DNA of 64,000 bases from [Zimmermannella] alba NBRC 15616 (GCF_001570905.1 NZ_BCSO01000008.1:40569-104568); one strand, 5' to 3'. Counted from the stretch's first letter, positions 19,560 to 29,719 are shown. Program-made: numbers and translations. The notes: generated from the letters alone by a model not told the origin.

Positions 19560-20648
19560 ATGACGAGCATCACAGAGCTGCAGCCTCACGAACCATCAAC
19601 GACAACGTCGACTCCCCCTCGCGACCTCGCCAAGTCGATCGACGCGCACGGCGTCCCGGGACGCATCCCCTGGATTGCGGTGGCCGTCTACCTCTTCATT
19701 GCCTTCGGCGGTGCGTGGCTCTCGTGTCTGCCACTGTGGACGAGCGGCAAGGAGCTCACCGAGCTCATGACCACGACTACCTTTGCACTCTCGGGCACAC
19801 TCATGATGTGGTCGCCAGCAATCGCTGCATTCATCGCGGTGTTTGCTGTGCAGCGCCCAGACAAGCCCTGGCGTGAACTCGGATTCCTCATCCGCCCGTT
19901 CTGGCGCACGCTCGGGTTCTGCGTCATCGCGTGGAATGTGCCGGTCATTTTGAATCTTATGGGCGCACTCGCGGTCGGGGCGATGGGTGGCTTCCGCTTC
20001 GGCACAGGCGCGCTCATGGACCTCTATGCCAAGGCAGGCGTGACGGGCATGGACGAAACCACGCTCGCCTGGATGACGGTGCTCCATACGCTCCTCATCG
20101 CGGTGCCGCTCGGTGTCTCCTCTGCGCTCGGTGAGGAGATCGGCTGGCGTGGCTTCCTCGTCCAGGCTCTGGCCCCGCTCGGCAAGTGGACGTGCGCACT
20201 CGTGACCGGCGTCATCTGGGGCGTGTGGCACGCTCCCCTGCTGCTCCTCGGCTACAACTTCCAGGATCGCGGCATCGGCGGCATCCTGCTCATGGTGCTC
20301 TTCTGCATCCCGGTCGGTGCCTTCTTCATGTGGCTCCGGATGCGCTCCGAGACGGTGTGGCCCGCCGCGATTGCGCACGGTTCGATGAACGCCTCCGTCA
20401 CGCTCGGCTTCTTTCTCTGGGCGAATGACCCGAGCGTGCTGAAGACGTTCAACCTCGTCTCGATGTGGCCGATGTGGGTCTGCTATGCGGTGCTCGCGCT
20501 CATTGCCCTCGTCGTGTGGGGGTCGCGCCCCACACCTCGACCCTGGCGATGCGATGTCGAGGAGGAGCCTGAGGAGGACCTCGAACTGGTCGTCACGCCC
20601 GCCCGCGCGCCGCACGAATTCGTTGAGGAGCCCACTGAACGCTGCTAG
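19560..20648 (+). CDS. CPBP-family intramembrane metalloprotease
   Basis: A 362-residue multi-pass membrane protein. The CPBP (Abi, Rce1-like) motifs are complete: EEIGWRG with E192, E193 and R197, H224 in [12 protein letters not shown], and H273 in AIAHGSMN. Family members process prenylated or small peptide substrates, or help self-immunity to bacteriocins; the substrate here is unknown. The ATG at 19560 has GGGAGG eight bases upstream. The C-terminal 40 residues are acidic and cytoplasmic. It stands alone between divergent lepA and rpsT. Confidence 0.86.
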   Translation: MTSITELQPHEPSTTTSTPPRDLAKSIDAHGVPGRIPWIAVAVYLFIAFGGAWLSCLPLWTSGKELTELMTTTTFALSGTLMMWSPAIAAFIAVFAVQRPDKPWRELGFLIRPFWRTLGFCVIAWNVPVILNLMGALAVGAMGGFRFGTGALMDLYAKAGVTGMDETTLAWMTVLHTLLIAVPLGVSSALGEEIGWRGFLVQALAPLGKWTCALVTGVIWGVWHAPLLLLGYNFQDRGIGGILLMVLFCIPVGAFFMWLRMRSETVWPAAIAHGSMNASVTLGFFLWANDPSVLKTFNLVSMWPMWVCYAVLALIALVVWGSRPTPRPWRCDVEEEPEEDLELVVTPARAPHEFVEEPTERC

Positions 20649-20762
20649 GGTTGGTCTTTGGCTTCCGCGCCGCACGTATTCCCACTCGGCGCGAGTTCGC
20701 CGCGCGGCCCCTCTACCGCTCGGCACTTGACCACAGCATCAGCATTCACGCGAAAGAGACCC

Positions 20763-21023
20763 ATGGCGAACATTAAGTCGCAGATCAAGCGTATTGGCAC
20801 CAACCGCAAGGCCACCCTGCGCAACAAGGCCTACAAGGCAGAGCTCCGCACCGCGATCCGTCGCGTCCGCGAGGCCGTTGCTGAGGGCGACCAGGCCAAG
20901 GCCCAGGCAGCTCTCCAGCACGCCACGAAGAAGCTCGACAAGGCCGTGTCGAAGGGCGTCATCCATAAGAACCAGGCAGCGAACCGTAAGTCGGCAATCG
21001 CCAAGCAGGTTGCAGCGCTCTAA
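20763..21023 (+). CDS. rpsT: 30S ribosomal protein S20
   Basis: An 86-residue, very basic protein that binds 16S rRNA early in 30S assembly. It has the family N-terminus [21 protein letters not shown] and the [13 protein letters not shown]-terminus. It is followed by a strong terminator. Confidence 0.97.
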   Translation: MANIKSQIKRIGTNRKATLRNKAYKAELRTAIRRVREAVAEGDQAKAQAALQHATKKLDKAVSKGVIHKNQAANRKSAIAKQVAAL

Positions 21024-21039
21024 GCCTCATCGCTTTCAC

Positions 21040-21068
21040 GAAGGCCCCCGCATTGTGCGGGGGCCTTC
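21040..21068 (+). terminator. rpsT terminator
   Basis: A perfect 13-base stem (GAAGGCCCCCGCA at 21040-21052, complement at 21056-21068) with a 3-base loop, 17 bases after the rpsT stop, followed by CGTCGTGTTT. Confidence 0.85.
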
Positions 21069-21166
21069 GTCGTGTTTCAGGACCCGGGACGCACGTTCTT
21101 AGCACCCACAACAGACACTTCGTCTAACCAGATACTTTCTCAGGCCCGGACAGCTACGCTCACCGC

Positions 21167-21802
21167 ATGTCGGTCATGCCAACCATTGCGTCTCGTGAAG
21201 TCACCGTGGTGCTGTTCGAGCAATTCGAACTCCTCGATGTGTTCGGTCCGGTTGAACTCTTGAGCAAGGTCCCCGAGCTTCGCATCACGTGGGTGGCAGA
21301 TTCGCCGGGGCCAGTGACGAGCTCACAGGGCGTTCGCGTCATTGCGGAACAACCATTCACCCATGACACTCGGGCTGACATCCTGCTCGTGCCCGGTGGA
21401 GCTGGCACCCGGCAGCTCGTCCACGACAGCGCATTTCTCACGCGTCTGACAACCGTTGCCAAGACATCGCACCTCGTCACCTCCGTATGCACCGGGTCCG
21501 CGCTCCTCGCCGCTGCTGGATGCCTCGAGAGCTATCGCGCGACGAGCAACAAGCTGGCGTTTGAATGGGTGCGCGGACATGGTCATGACGTTGATTGGGT
21601 TGCAGAAGCCCGCTGGGTGCACGATCGAGATCGATGGACCTCATCCGGCGTGGCAGCAGGTATGGACATGACGGCAGCACTCATTGCGCACCTGTATGGC
21701 GACGAGGTAGCTCGTAGCGTCACCCAACATGTCGAATACGAACCACAACGCAACGCGGATCACGACCCGTTCGCCTCGCTCTATGGACTTGTTGACCGCT
21801 AG
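21167..21802 (+). CDS. DJ-1/PfpI-family protein (isonitrile hydratase-like)
   Basis: A 211-residue protein of the class I glutamine amidotransferase-like fold. The nucleophile elbow is SVCTGSALLAAAG with Cys108. VLFEQFELLDVFGPVE and LLVPGGAGTRQLV match the subgroup that includes isonitrile hydratase and the N-terminal domain of GlxA/FtrA regulators. No DNA-binding domain is attached. The last codons overlap the holA stop by 4 bases in convergent orientation. Exact substrate unknown. Confidence 0.8.
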   Translation: MSVMPTIASREVTVVLFEQFELLDVFGPVELLSKVPELRITWVADSPGPVTSSQGVRVIAEQPFTHDTRADILLVPGGAGTRQLVHDSAFLTRLTTVAKTSHLVTSVCTGSALLAAAGCLESYRATSNKLAFEWVRGHGHDVDWVAEARWVHDRDRWTSSGVAAGMDMTAALIAHLYGDEVARSVTQHVEYEPQRNADHDPFASLYGLVDR

Positions 21803-22833
21803 AGCTGGCGCGTGGCGATCATGCGGAGCATCCGTTCGACAGCAAACTCGGCGTCCTTCGAACCGCCCTTGACGCGGTGATCGGTTTCGGCGACGAGCTG
21901 GATGGCGCGAGCAAGCGAGCGGTCGTCCCAGCCACGCAGCTCGCGGCGGGCCTGGCCGATCATCCACGGCGCTCCCCCGATCTGCGAGGCGAGCTGGGCA
22001 TCCGTACCCCGAAGATCGGACACCTTCGCCATGGTGCGGAGTTTGTTCGCGCAGGCTGCGACGATGGGCACCGGGTGGATGCCGGTGGCGAAGCCGTGCC
22101 GCGCGAGTGCGAGCGCTTCGCGGACGCGACCTGCGATCGCGGCATCAGCAATCTTGAAGCCGGTCGTCTCGACGCGGCCGCCGTAATACTTGTCGATCAG
22201 CTCTTCGGTGATGACGTCGTCGCTCAGCGTCATGAGCTGGCTGCAGGCGCTTGCGAGCTCGGCGAGGTCTGCATTGAACGCGGCGACGAGCTGCTGCGCG
22301 GCGGCGGGCACGATGCGCCGGCGTTCGGCCTTGAACTCTCCCATGACAAAGTCCACAAGTTCGTTCGCCTTGAGCGGTTCGCACGACACCTCGATGGCGA
22401 TGCCCTGTGGGGCGCTGCGGATGGCATCGAGGAGCTTCTTGCCGCGTTGACCGCCACGGTGGCGAATGACGAGCGTTGTCTCGTCGATCGGCACTTCGAG
22501 GTAGCTGATGGCATCCGTGATGAAAGCGTCCGTGCAGCTCTCGGCGCCGTCGATGAGGACGAGGCGCGGCTCGAGAAAGAGCGAGGGACTCACGTAGCTC
22601 GCAAGCTCACCTGCCGCATAGCCGGATGCGGCAAGCTCCGTGACCTCGAGCTCGGGGTCTTCGGTGACGAGGGTCTGCTTGATGAGACTCGTGGCTTTGC
22701 TCGCGAAGAAGTCTTCTTTGCCACTCACGAGCACGATCGGCACGGGGTACGCCTCACGGGCCGGGACGACCGGGATCTTCGCTTTTTTGGGGCGCGCGGA
22801 GGCGGAGCGGGATGTGCCACGGGCTGCAGGCAT
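21799..22833 (-). CDS. holA: DNA polymerase III subunit delta
   Basis: A 344-residue clamp-loader subunit that opens the sliding clamp. The N-terminal half begins with a basic tail and then VLVSGKEDFFASKATSLIKQ, typical of HolA; the C-terminal third has DRSLARAIQLVAETDHRVKGGSKDAEFAVERML. GAAGGAGGAACGC before the ATG at 22833 fixes the start. It is in the rpsT-holA-comEC neighbourhood conserved in actinobacteria. Confidence 0.9.
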   Translation of the reverse strand: MPAARGTSRSASARPKKAKIPVVPAREAYPVPIVLVSGKEDFFASKATSLIKQTLVTEDPELEVTELAASGYAAGELASYVSPSLFLEPRLVLIDGAESCTDAFITDAISYLEVPIDETTLVIRHRGGQRGKKLLDAIRSAPQGIAIEVSCEPLKANELVDFVMGEFKAERRRIVPAAAQQLVAAFNADLAELASACSQLMTLSDDVITEELIDKYYGGRVETTGFKIADAAIAGRVREALALARHGFATGIHPVPIVAACANKLRTMAKVSDLRGTDAQLASQIGGAPWMIGQARRELRGWDDRSLARAIQLVAETDHRVKGGSKDAEFAVERMLRMIATRQL

Positions 22834-22939
22834 GCGTTCCTCCTTCACGGTCGGCCTCCAGCGTAGCGGCGAGCGCCGACATTCCCGGGCAGCTCCCGTC
22901 ACCGCCGTCTGCCCAGCTAAATCAGGCAAGCTGAGGTGC

Positions 22940-24673
22940 GTGAGTGACACGACCCCCGACACAACTCCGCTCGAGCGGCTGCGCGCGGCAATCGCCGAGG
23001 TGCACCTGCCCCTCGAGTTGCAGGACGCCCCCGAAGCCCGCTTGCGGGCACGACGTTCGCTGCAGCAGATCGACGACTACATTGCACCGCGGCTCGAGAA
23101 CCTCGACGCTCCCCTGCTCGCGGTCGTCGGCGGCTCAACAGGTGCCGGCAAGTCGACGCTCGTGAACGCGCTCGTCGGGCACCCGGTAACTCGCACGGGC
23201 ACCATCCGCCCCACAACCCGTCAGCCGATCCTGCTGCACAATCCGGTGGACCGAGACTCGTTTACGGGCACTCGTGTGCTGCCGGAGCTTGCGCGTATCA
23301 CCGGCGTCCCGGTGAAGGAGGGGACGCCCTCGCGTCAGGCGGGCGATGCCCCCGATGCGAAGCTCATCTCCTCGGTCGTGCTTGTCGGCGATGACGCAGT
23401 TCCTGAGCAACTCGCGATCCTCGATGCGCCCGATGTTGACTCGATCGCTGATGAGAACCGTGCCCTCGCCGAGCAGCTCCTGCAGGCGGCCGACCTCTGG
23501 ATTTTCGTCACGACCGCGAACCGCTACGCCGATGCGGTGCCGTGGAAGCACCTCGATGCGGCCTCCCAACGGGATATGACAGTGGCGGTCGTCCTCAACC
23601 GTGTGCCGGAGGGTGCCCGTGAGGTTGAGTCGGATTTGCGCATGATGCTCGACGAGCGAGGCCTCGGCGAAGCTCCGATCTTCGTGATCCCGGAGGCGCC
23701 CCTCAACGAACTCGACATGCTTCCAGAAGAGCAAGTCAAGCCGCTTCGCGAATGGCTTGCTGAGATCGCGAATGATCGCGCAACCCGCCGCGAGGTTGCC
23801 CGCCGAAGCGTTGCCGGCGCGGTGCAGCAGCTCGTCCGCGACACGGCCCTGGTCGCGAATGCGCGCCGCAGCCAGATTGACGCGGCATCCGATCTTGCGA
23901 CCCTCGTCAAGGCACAGCATGACGACGCTGCGGCGCGTGTGATCGACGCGACGAAGGACGGCGCCCTGCTGCGTGCTGAAGTGCTCGCCCGATGGCAGGA
24001 CTACATCGGCACGAGCGATGTGTTCCGCACCCTCGAGGCGTGGTTTGGTCGCGCCCGCGATGCGGTCACCTCCTGGGTGCAGGGCAAGCCCGCCCCGATT
24101 CGCGAAGTCGAGCGCGAAATCGAGCACGGCTTGTATTCGGTCATCATCGACGAGGCCGGTCGCGCCGCAGGCGAGTCCTGGCAGACGCTCCGACACTCGC
24201 AGGCTGCGGCCTCGCTCAAGGCTGATCCGAGTCTCGGACGCGAAAGCTCCGGTCTCGACGAGAAGGCTTCGCGCCTTATCCGCGACTGGCAGTTTGAACT
24301 CATGCAGATGATCCGCGAGAGCGCGAGCTCGAAGCGCGTGGAGGCACGTTTGCTCTCGCTCGGCCTCAACGCCGTCACGGTTGCCCTCATGGTGGCGGTG
24401 TTCGCCTCGACCGGTGGCCTCACCGGTGGTGAGATCGCGATCGCTGGTGGTTCGGCTGTTGTCGGTCAGAAGCTCCTCGAAACGGTCTTCGGTGACGAGA
24501 CCGTGCGCCGCATGGCGAAGAAGGCCCGCGAAGGCCTCGAGTGGCGCATCGACGAGCTCTTCGAGCACGAATACGCGCGGTACGCCGCGCTTATTGACCC
24601 GGTGCTCGAGGGCCCGGACGACTCGGAACTCTCGAGTGCTGCCTCTGAGCTCGCCTCGGAGGTGACCCGATGA
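22940..24673 (+). CDS. Dynamin-like GTPase, first of a pair
   Basis: A 577-residue GTPase. Walker A/G1 is GGSTGAGKST at 64-73; DAPDVDS is the likely G3. Extended helical sequence follows, and near residues 470-520 a hydrophobic stretch (NAVTVALMVAVFASTGG onward) may enter the membrane. It overlaps the next GTPase gene by 4 bases (ATGA). Paired GTPases of this type are common in Micrococcales, often mislabelled ABC transporter. Bacterial dynamin pairs remodel or protect membranes, so that role is an inference. The GTG at 22940 is used because sequence upstream overlaps holA and lacks family character. Confidence 0.72.
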   Translation: MSDTTPDTTPLERLRAAIAEVHLPLELQDAPEARLRARRSLQQIDDYIAPRLENLDAPLLAVVGGSTGAGKSTLVNALVGHPVTRTGTIRPTTRQPILLHNPVDRDSFTGTRVLPELARITGVPVKEGTPSRQAGDAPDAKLISSVVLVGDDAVPEQLAILDAPDVDSIADENRALAEQLLQAADLWIFVTTANRYADAVPWKHLDAASQRDMTVAVVLNRVPEGAREVESDLRMMLDERGLGEAPIFVIPEAPLNELDMLPEEQVKPLREWLAEIANDRATRREVARRSVAGAVQQLVRDTALVANARRSQIDAASDLATLVKAQHDDAAARVIDATKDGALLRAEVLARWQDYIGTSDVFRTLEAWFGRARDAVTSWVQGKPAPIREVEREIEHGLYSVIIDEAGRAAGESWQTLRHSQAAASLKADPSLGRESSGLDEKASRLIRDWQFELMQMIRESASSKRVEARLLSLGLNAVTVALMVAVFASTGGLTGGEIAIAGGSAVVGQKLLETVFGDETVRRMAKKAREGLEWRIDELFEHEYARYAALIDPVLEGPDDSELSSAASELASEVTR

Positions 24674-26280
24674 GTGCAAAGACGCTGGATGAGCGCCTCA
24701 CCGCGCTCCGTGAAGCCATCGAGCTCGGCCGTGGACGCATCGGCACCGAGGAGCTCAAGCGTGTCGAGCAGGTACTCGCACGAGCAGAAGAGCGCCGCAC
24801 GCTCTCCTCGGAGCACACCGTCGTCGGGTTCTTCGGGGCGACCGGATCCGGCAAGTCGTCCCTCTTCAATGCCGTCACCGAAACGAACTTTGCTACCGCG
24901 CACGTCCGCCGCCCGACCACGAGCGAACCGCTTGCTGCGATCTGGCAAGCAGAGGGCTCCGAGCCGCTGCTTGATTGGCTCGAGGTGACGGATCGCCGTC
25001 CGGTTGAGACCCCGTTCCCGGGTGGTGAGACCCTGCCGCTCATCCTGCTGGATCTCCCGGACTTCGACTCGATCGCGATCGAGCATCGAGCGATCGTGGA
25101 GCGGCTCGTCGGCCAGGTGGATGTGCTCGTGTGGGTCGTCGATCCGCAAAAGTACGCGGATGAGACCATCCACAACGACTTCATCAAGCCGCTCGCGAAG
25201 CACGCGAAGGTCTCGGCGTGTGTGCTCAATCAGGTGGACCGCCTTCCCGAGCACGAGGTGCCGCGGGTGCTCGCATCCCTTGAGGAGCTGCTGCGTTCGG
25301 ATGGGCTCGGCGCGATTCGCATCCTGCCCGCCTCCGCGCTCACGGGCGATGGTGTTCCTGCCGTGCAGCAGCTCATCGCACGGTTTGCGCGCTCGAAGGC
25401 GACGAAGGATGCGCGTCTGCTGGCTGACCTGGATACCGCTGCAGCATCGCTTGACGCGGGTAGTGCACCGGCTGCGCTGTCGGGAAAGCGTGCACAGGAG
25501 ATGGTGTCGACCATCGCCTCGGCTGCTGGTGTCGACACGGTCGCTGATGCGGTTGCTCGCTCGTACCGTCATCGTGCCGGGCTCACGACCGGCTGGCCGC
25601 TCACGGCCTGGATGCTGCGGTTCAGCAAGGACCCACTCACCCGCCTCCACCTCCCGACGAGTCAGCGTGCGGCGGCTCGAAAGGATGGCCGCGTTGCCGA
25701 GGTGCATCGCACGGCGCTCCCGCCGCTCTCGGCAGGGCAGTCCGCGTCCATTGCGCGTGCGGTGCGCAGCTACGCGGACGCTGCCGGCGAAGGGCTTGCA
25801 CCCGGCTGGCAGCAGTCGATTCGCGACACCGCCAATGCAAAGCTTGAGGAACTCCCCCACGAACTCGACCGTGCCATCGCCGGCACGTCGCTCGGCGCTC
25901 GCGGCTCGTGGTGGTGGGTGCTCGTGGCGATTCTGCAGTGGGTGTCGCTGCTCGCGGCGCTTGTCGGCGCGTGCTGGTATCTCGCGGTCTGGTTCCTGCC
26001 AGGTTGGGGGCTTCCCGCGCCCGAGATCACGCTCGTGGAGGGGTGGCCGGTTCCAGGGCTCCTCATCGTTGGCGGAATCGTCCTCGGTATCCTCCTCGGC
26101 ATCCTCTCGAGTGCGCTCGCGGCGGGACTTGCCGCGGCGCGACGCTCGCGAGCACGCAGGCGATTGACGGCCTCGGTTAAGGAGTGCGTGAACGCCGAGA
26201 TCGTGAAGCCGATCGAGGCGGAGCGCACTCGGGCAGAGCAGTATCGCAAGGCGGTGAAGCAGGCCACCCGCTCGCGCTAA
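24670..26280 (+). CDS. Dynamin-like GTPase, second of a pair, with C-terminal membrane anchor
   Basis: A 536-residue GTPase. G1 is FGATGSGKSS at about 55-64, G3 is DLPDFDS, G4 is NQVD. The C-terminal third has two strong membrane helices (the WVLVAILQWVSLLAALVGAC segment, then LLIVGGIVLGILLGILSSAL), followed by a basic and charged cytoplasmic tail. The ATGA overlap with the preceding gene implies equal, coupled synthesis and a hetero-oligomer. Its last 104 bases overlap the end of convergent comEC. Confidence 0.75.
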   Translation: MSAKTLDERLTALREAIELGRGRIGTEELKRVEQVLARAEERRTLSSEHTVVGFFGATGSGKSSLFNAVTETNFATAHVRRPTTSEPLAAIWQAEGSEPLLDWLEVTDRRPVETPFPGGETLPLILLDLPDFDSIAIEHRAIVERLVGQVDVLVWVVDPQKYADETIHNDFIKPLAKHAKVSACVLNQVDRLPEHEVPRVLASLEELLRSDGLGAIRILPASALTGDGVPAVQQLIARFARSKATKDARLLADLDTAAASLDAGSAPAALSGKRAQEMVSTIASAAGVDTVADAVARSYRHRAGLTTGWPLTAWMLRFSKDPLTRLHLPTSQRAAARKDGRVAEVHRTALPPLSAGQSASIARAVRSYADAAGEGLAPGWQQSIRDTANAKLEELPHELDRAIAGTSLGARGSWWWVLVAILQWVSLLAALVGACWYLAVWFLPGWGLPAPEITLVEGWPVPGLLIVGGIVLGILLGILSSALAAGLAAARRSRARRRLTASVKECVNAEIVKPIEAERTRAEQYRKAVKQATRSR

Positions 26281-28768
26281 ACCGCGGGACAGCAGCAGCC
26301 TCGGCAAGTGCCTGTGGTGGACTCCACACGGTGATGTCATCGGGTGAGCCCGCCACGACGAGGTGTCCACGCTCGTCTGTCCGCAGCGGTATGGCCCCGG
26401 CTGCTGTGAGCATGTCGAGTGTGGAGCGTGTGGGGTGGCCGTAGCCGTTCTCAGCTCCAACCGAGACGAGTGCTGCCTTCGGTTGCATGACGCGATACAG
26501 CTCCGCGGCTTGGTCGCGTGAACCGTGATGGGACACCTTGACGACGTCCGCGCTGAGCAGTTCCGGCGGGGCCTCAGACATGAGCTCGTTCTGCTGTGCC
26601 TCGCCGAGGTCCGCGAGCGCGATGAGGGAGACGCACGCCTGTCGGCAGGATGCTGTCGGCTTCACCGACACAGCCAAGCTGCCCTCATTGCTTGAAAGCA
26701 CGCTCGGCTGCCCACTGCTGGTTCTCGCAGGCCACAGCACGTGCAGCGCGAGGTCACCAAAGGTGAAGACATCGCCTCGGCCGGCAAACACAAGCGGGAT
26801 GCCATGCGTTGCAGCATCCCGGACGATGCCTTCGCCATGGGCCTCCCCGGTGGTGGGGACAATGAGCTGCTCGGCAAGTGGAAGTGCCGTGGCTGCTGCC
26901 CCGTCGTGGTCTTTGTCGAAGTGCGTGAGAATGAGCGCTGCAAGCTCACTCACCTTCGCCTCAGTGAGGCAGGCGTCCAGAGCTTCAGACTCGGGCCCGG
27001 TGTCCATGAGGATGACGCCAGCGGTGCTGCGGATGAGCATCGCGTCGCCCTGCCCGACGTCGCACATCCAGTAGCGCCACGGATCGGGCCGAGTCAGCCC
27101 CGACCCCACCCGCTGTCCAAGCCCGACCCCGAGCGCCACAGTGACGAGGAGTGCCATCAGGGCGACCAGTGCGAGGCGACGCAGCCGAGCGGGCGGCGAA
27201 TCGCCCCGCTCGCGGCACCACCACACGAGCAGCACCGCGGGGATGGCCGTGATGAGCACTCCCCCGAGCCCTTCCGGGACGGGAATGCTCGCGAGGGGCC
27301 ACCCGCTCGTCACCCGCGCTACCGCTGCGATCCACGAGGCGGGCAGCCACGCGACCCACGCGAGCACCACGGCGAGCGGCGGGGCCAGGGGCGCGAGCAA
27401 ACATGCGAGCAAACCAACAACAGTTGCAATCGGCGCGGCCGGTGCCGCGAGGAGATTCGCGGTCACCCCGTGCACGGGGACTCGTGGGTCAAGCAGCACG
27501 AGCACGGGTTGGCAGAGGAGTTGCGCGGCGACGGGGACCGCAATGGTGAGCGCGAGGGGGCGCGGCATCCACGCGCTGAGTCGTTCGCCGAGCGGCCCAG
27601 CGCCCAGGAGGAGTCCTGCCGTGGCGGCGGCGCTCAAGGCAAACCCGGCATCCAGTGACATATCCGGTGAGATGATGAGCAGTCCAATGACCGCGAGGTT
27701 GAGGGCGGACGATCCGGTCACGCGTCGCCCGCCAGCATCCGCTGCGAGCACGACAATCGCCATGGCACTCGCACGCACGACACTTCCTTGCGGCGTGACG
27801 AGCACCACGAAGGCGACGAGGGCCAAGCTTGCCGCTGCGAGCCGTTCCAGCCGAGGACGCATGAGCAGGCGCCCGATCACGAGGACAGCGCCGGTGACGA
27901 GGGCACAATTGGCACCCGACACCGCAGTCAGATGTACGAGCGAACTCGTCTTCATGGCGGCAACGAGGTCCTCGGCTACCTCTCGGTCATCCCCAACGGC
28001 GAGCCCAGGCACGAGCTGTCCGCCGTCCCCTGGCAGCGTCGCCGCCAGCGTTAGGAAGCTCGCCCGAAGCGTCGCACCAACCGCGAGCGCACCGACCGGT
28101 GGAGCAAGCTGCTCGGCTGGGGCGTCGAGACTCAGGCGTGCCGCGCTTCTCGAGGAAGCCTGGATGTCGCGGAGCTTCGCGTCTGCGGCGAACCGTGTTC
28201 CCGGCTCGGTGGAGCTGCCCGCCGCGAGCCGACCGCTCACGAGGACGGGCGCATCGAGTCGGAATGCTCCTGTACCGCAGTCCAGGTGGGTGAGTTGGGC
28301 ACGAAATCGCTGTCCGAGCGGGGCCTGCCCACCATCCTCCTGGCTGCCCGGATCCTCGAGGACCGAAGAACTCACCATCTGGGTGAGTGTGAACTCCACC
28401 AGACACGAATGTTTCGAGGCGATCGCCTCCTGCATCGGCGCAGCTTGACGCTGCTCGAGCGCGTGCCAGGATGCCCATCCGGTCAAGGCTGCAACCGCGG
28501 CGCTCACGGCGAGCAGCCTCAGCCAGCCAGCACACCGGCTCGACCCTCTACGCTGCACGACTGCGGCGCCCGCGATGAGGAGGATTGCCACCGCCGCTGC
28601 CCCGCTGGTGAGCCACGCCGCGGACTCGTCGATGCTGTAACTCACACCGGCGATGCTCCAGGCCAGCACTGCCGCCGGGCCCAGACGCCAATCGCTGCGC
28701 TCGCGCGACGCTTCGGCCGGGCTCGAGCTAGACGGTGACGTGGGGCGCGATCTGTTCGAAGGTGGCAT
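26177..28768 (-). CDS. comEC: ComEC/Rec2-type DNA uptake channel
   Basis: An 863-residue membrane protein that carries single-stranded DNA across the membrane during transformation. About ten membrane helices include the competence region (LVPGLAVGDDREV, then LVHLTAVSGANCALV). A C-terminal metallo-beta-lactamase-like domain has ILTHFDKDHDGAAATALP and KVSHHGSRDQ. The ATG at 28768 is preferred over an in-frame TTG at 28774; it overlaps the end of comEA. The last 40-50 residues, after ITVWSPPQALAEA, are Pro/Ser/Arg-rich and lie antisense to the end of the GTPase gene, so the true end of the fold is earlier. Confidence 0.88.
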   Translation of the reverse strand: MPPSNRSRPTSPSSSSPAEASRERSDWRLGPAAVLAWSIAGVSYSIDESAAWLTSGAAAVAILLIAGAAVVQRRGSSRCAGWLRLLAVSAAVAALTGWASWHALEQRQAAPMQEAIASKHSCLVEFTLTQMVSSSVLEDPGSQEDGGQAPLGQRFRAQLTHLDCGTGAFRLDAPVLVSGRLAAGSSTEPGTRFAADAKLRDIQASSRSAARLSLDAPAEQLAPPVGALAVGATLRASFLTLAATLPGDGGQLVPGLAVGDDREVAEDLVAAMKTSSLVHLTAVSGANCALVTGAVLVIGRLLMRPRLERLAAASLALVAFVVLVTPQGSVVRASAMAIVVLAADAGGRRVTGSSALNLAVIGLLIISPDMSLDAGFALSAAATAGLLLGAGPLGERLSAWMPRPLALTIAVPVAAQLLCQPVLVLLDPRVPVHGVTANLLAAPAAPIATVVGLLACLLAPLAPPLAVVLAWVAWLPASWIAAVARVTSGWPLASIPVPEGLGGVLITAIPAVLLVWWCRERGDSPPARLRRLALVALMALLVTVALGVGLGQRVGSGLTRPDPWRYWMCDVGQGDAMLIRSTAGVILMDTGPESEALDACLTEAKVSELAALILTHFDKDHDGAAATALPLAEQLIVPTTGEAHGEGIVRDAATHGIPLVFAGRGDVFTFGDLALHVLWPARTSSGQPSVLSSNEGSLAVSVKPTASCRQACVSLIALADLGEAQQNELMSEAPPELLSADVVKVSHHGSRDQAAELYRVMQPKAALVSVGAENGYGHPTRSTLDMLTAAGAIPLRTDERGHLVVAGSPDDITVWSPPQALAEAAAVPRFSASGWPASPPCDTALPECAPPRSASRSRRSRTP

Positions 28769-29525
28769 CGCCAATTCCCGTCACGTTCTTGAGCTCATCC
28801 ACGCTCGAGAGACCGCCATGCTGCTCGCGGTAATCAATGATCCGCTCGGCCATCGCTGGCCCGATCCGAGGCAGCGCCTCGAGTTCGCTGGCGCTCGCGG
28901 TATTGAGGTTCACGAGACCGCTTCCCACACCCGTTCCAGCCGACGTGCCCGTGCCGCCACTGCTGTCGTTCGTCGCACCGCTTGGGGCCTCGGCGGGCGC
29001 TGGCGATTCACCGACCCGCGGGATGCGCAATTGCTCGCCGTCCGCAATCGGGCGCGCCAAATTCACGAGGCTCGTGTCAGCATCAGCGCTCACCCCGCCT
29101 GCTGCCGCAACCGCATCCACAAGGCGTGCCCCTGCCGGAAGCTCATACACACCGGGCTTCGCAACGGCACCCATGACGTGGACGAGAAGCCGCGCGCTCG
29201 CGGTCGTTGCGGGCGCAAGGTCGAGTGTCGCGGAAGCGCTGGCCTTTTCTTCGGCCGCGATCGAGACGGTGCTCGCCGGGTTGAAGGCTTGCACCCCGAT
29301 GGCGGCTGCGAGGATGACCAAGACCACCACCACGAGCGCACCCGCACCAATCCGCCAGCGAGGGCGTGCGCTCGTGAGTGTGAACTCATCGAATCGTTCG
29401 AGCACCTCGTCTCGAGAAGCTCCTGTCCCCACTACGACGTTGACGGCCTGATCGTCCGAAGCGGACAACAGATCGTGCGAGGGGGCGCTCTTGGGGCGCA
29501 TGGTGTCGTGCTCATCGATGTTCAC
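28728..29525 (-). CDS. comEA: ComEA-type DNA-binding competence protein
   Basis: A 265-residue membrane-anchored DNA receptor. A cytoplasmic N-terminus is followed by one membrane helix (about 58-80, GALVVVVLVILAAAIGV), an SLBB domain (about 112-165, LLVHVMGAVAKPGVYELPAG), a Ser/Gly/Thr linker, and two helix-hairpin-helix motifs at the C-terminus (NLNTASASELEALPRIGPAM; ELKNVTGIGDATFEQI). It overlaps comEC, so the two are an operon. The start is a GTG at 29525 with a weak ribosome site; an ATG at 29501 is possible. Confidence 0.9.
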   Translation of the reverse strand: MNIDEHDTMRPKSAPSHDLLSASDDQAVNVVVGTGASRDEVLERFDEFTLTSARPRWRIGAGALVVVVLVILAAAIGVQAFNPASTVSIAAEEKASASATLDLAPATTASARLLVHVMGAVAKPGVYELPAGARLVDAVAAAGGVSADADTSLVNLARPIADGEQLRIPRVGESPAPAEAPSGATNDSSGGTGTSAGTGVGSGLVNLNTASASELEALPRIGPAMAERIIDYREQHGGLSSVDELKNVTGIGDATFEQIAPHVTV

Positions 29526-29719
29526 GCGGGCACGCTAGGTGAGATCCACGCAGGCTGCCCGCCCCGCCTCAGGAAGTTGTTGAGAGCTCCACATTCCACA
29601 GGCCGTATCTGGATCCGACCCGCGCAGCCGTACGGATCGACGGATACGACGTATCTCGGCAGGATGATGAAGCCACGAACACGAGTCACAGCATGAAAAG
29701 GATGCGTGGAAACGGCGTT

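Noticed and set aside
24466..26460. 664-codon open frame antisense to the second GTPase
   Set aside because: The sense strand carries GTPase motifs and membrane helices; the antisense product is low-complexity.
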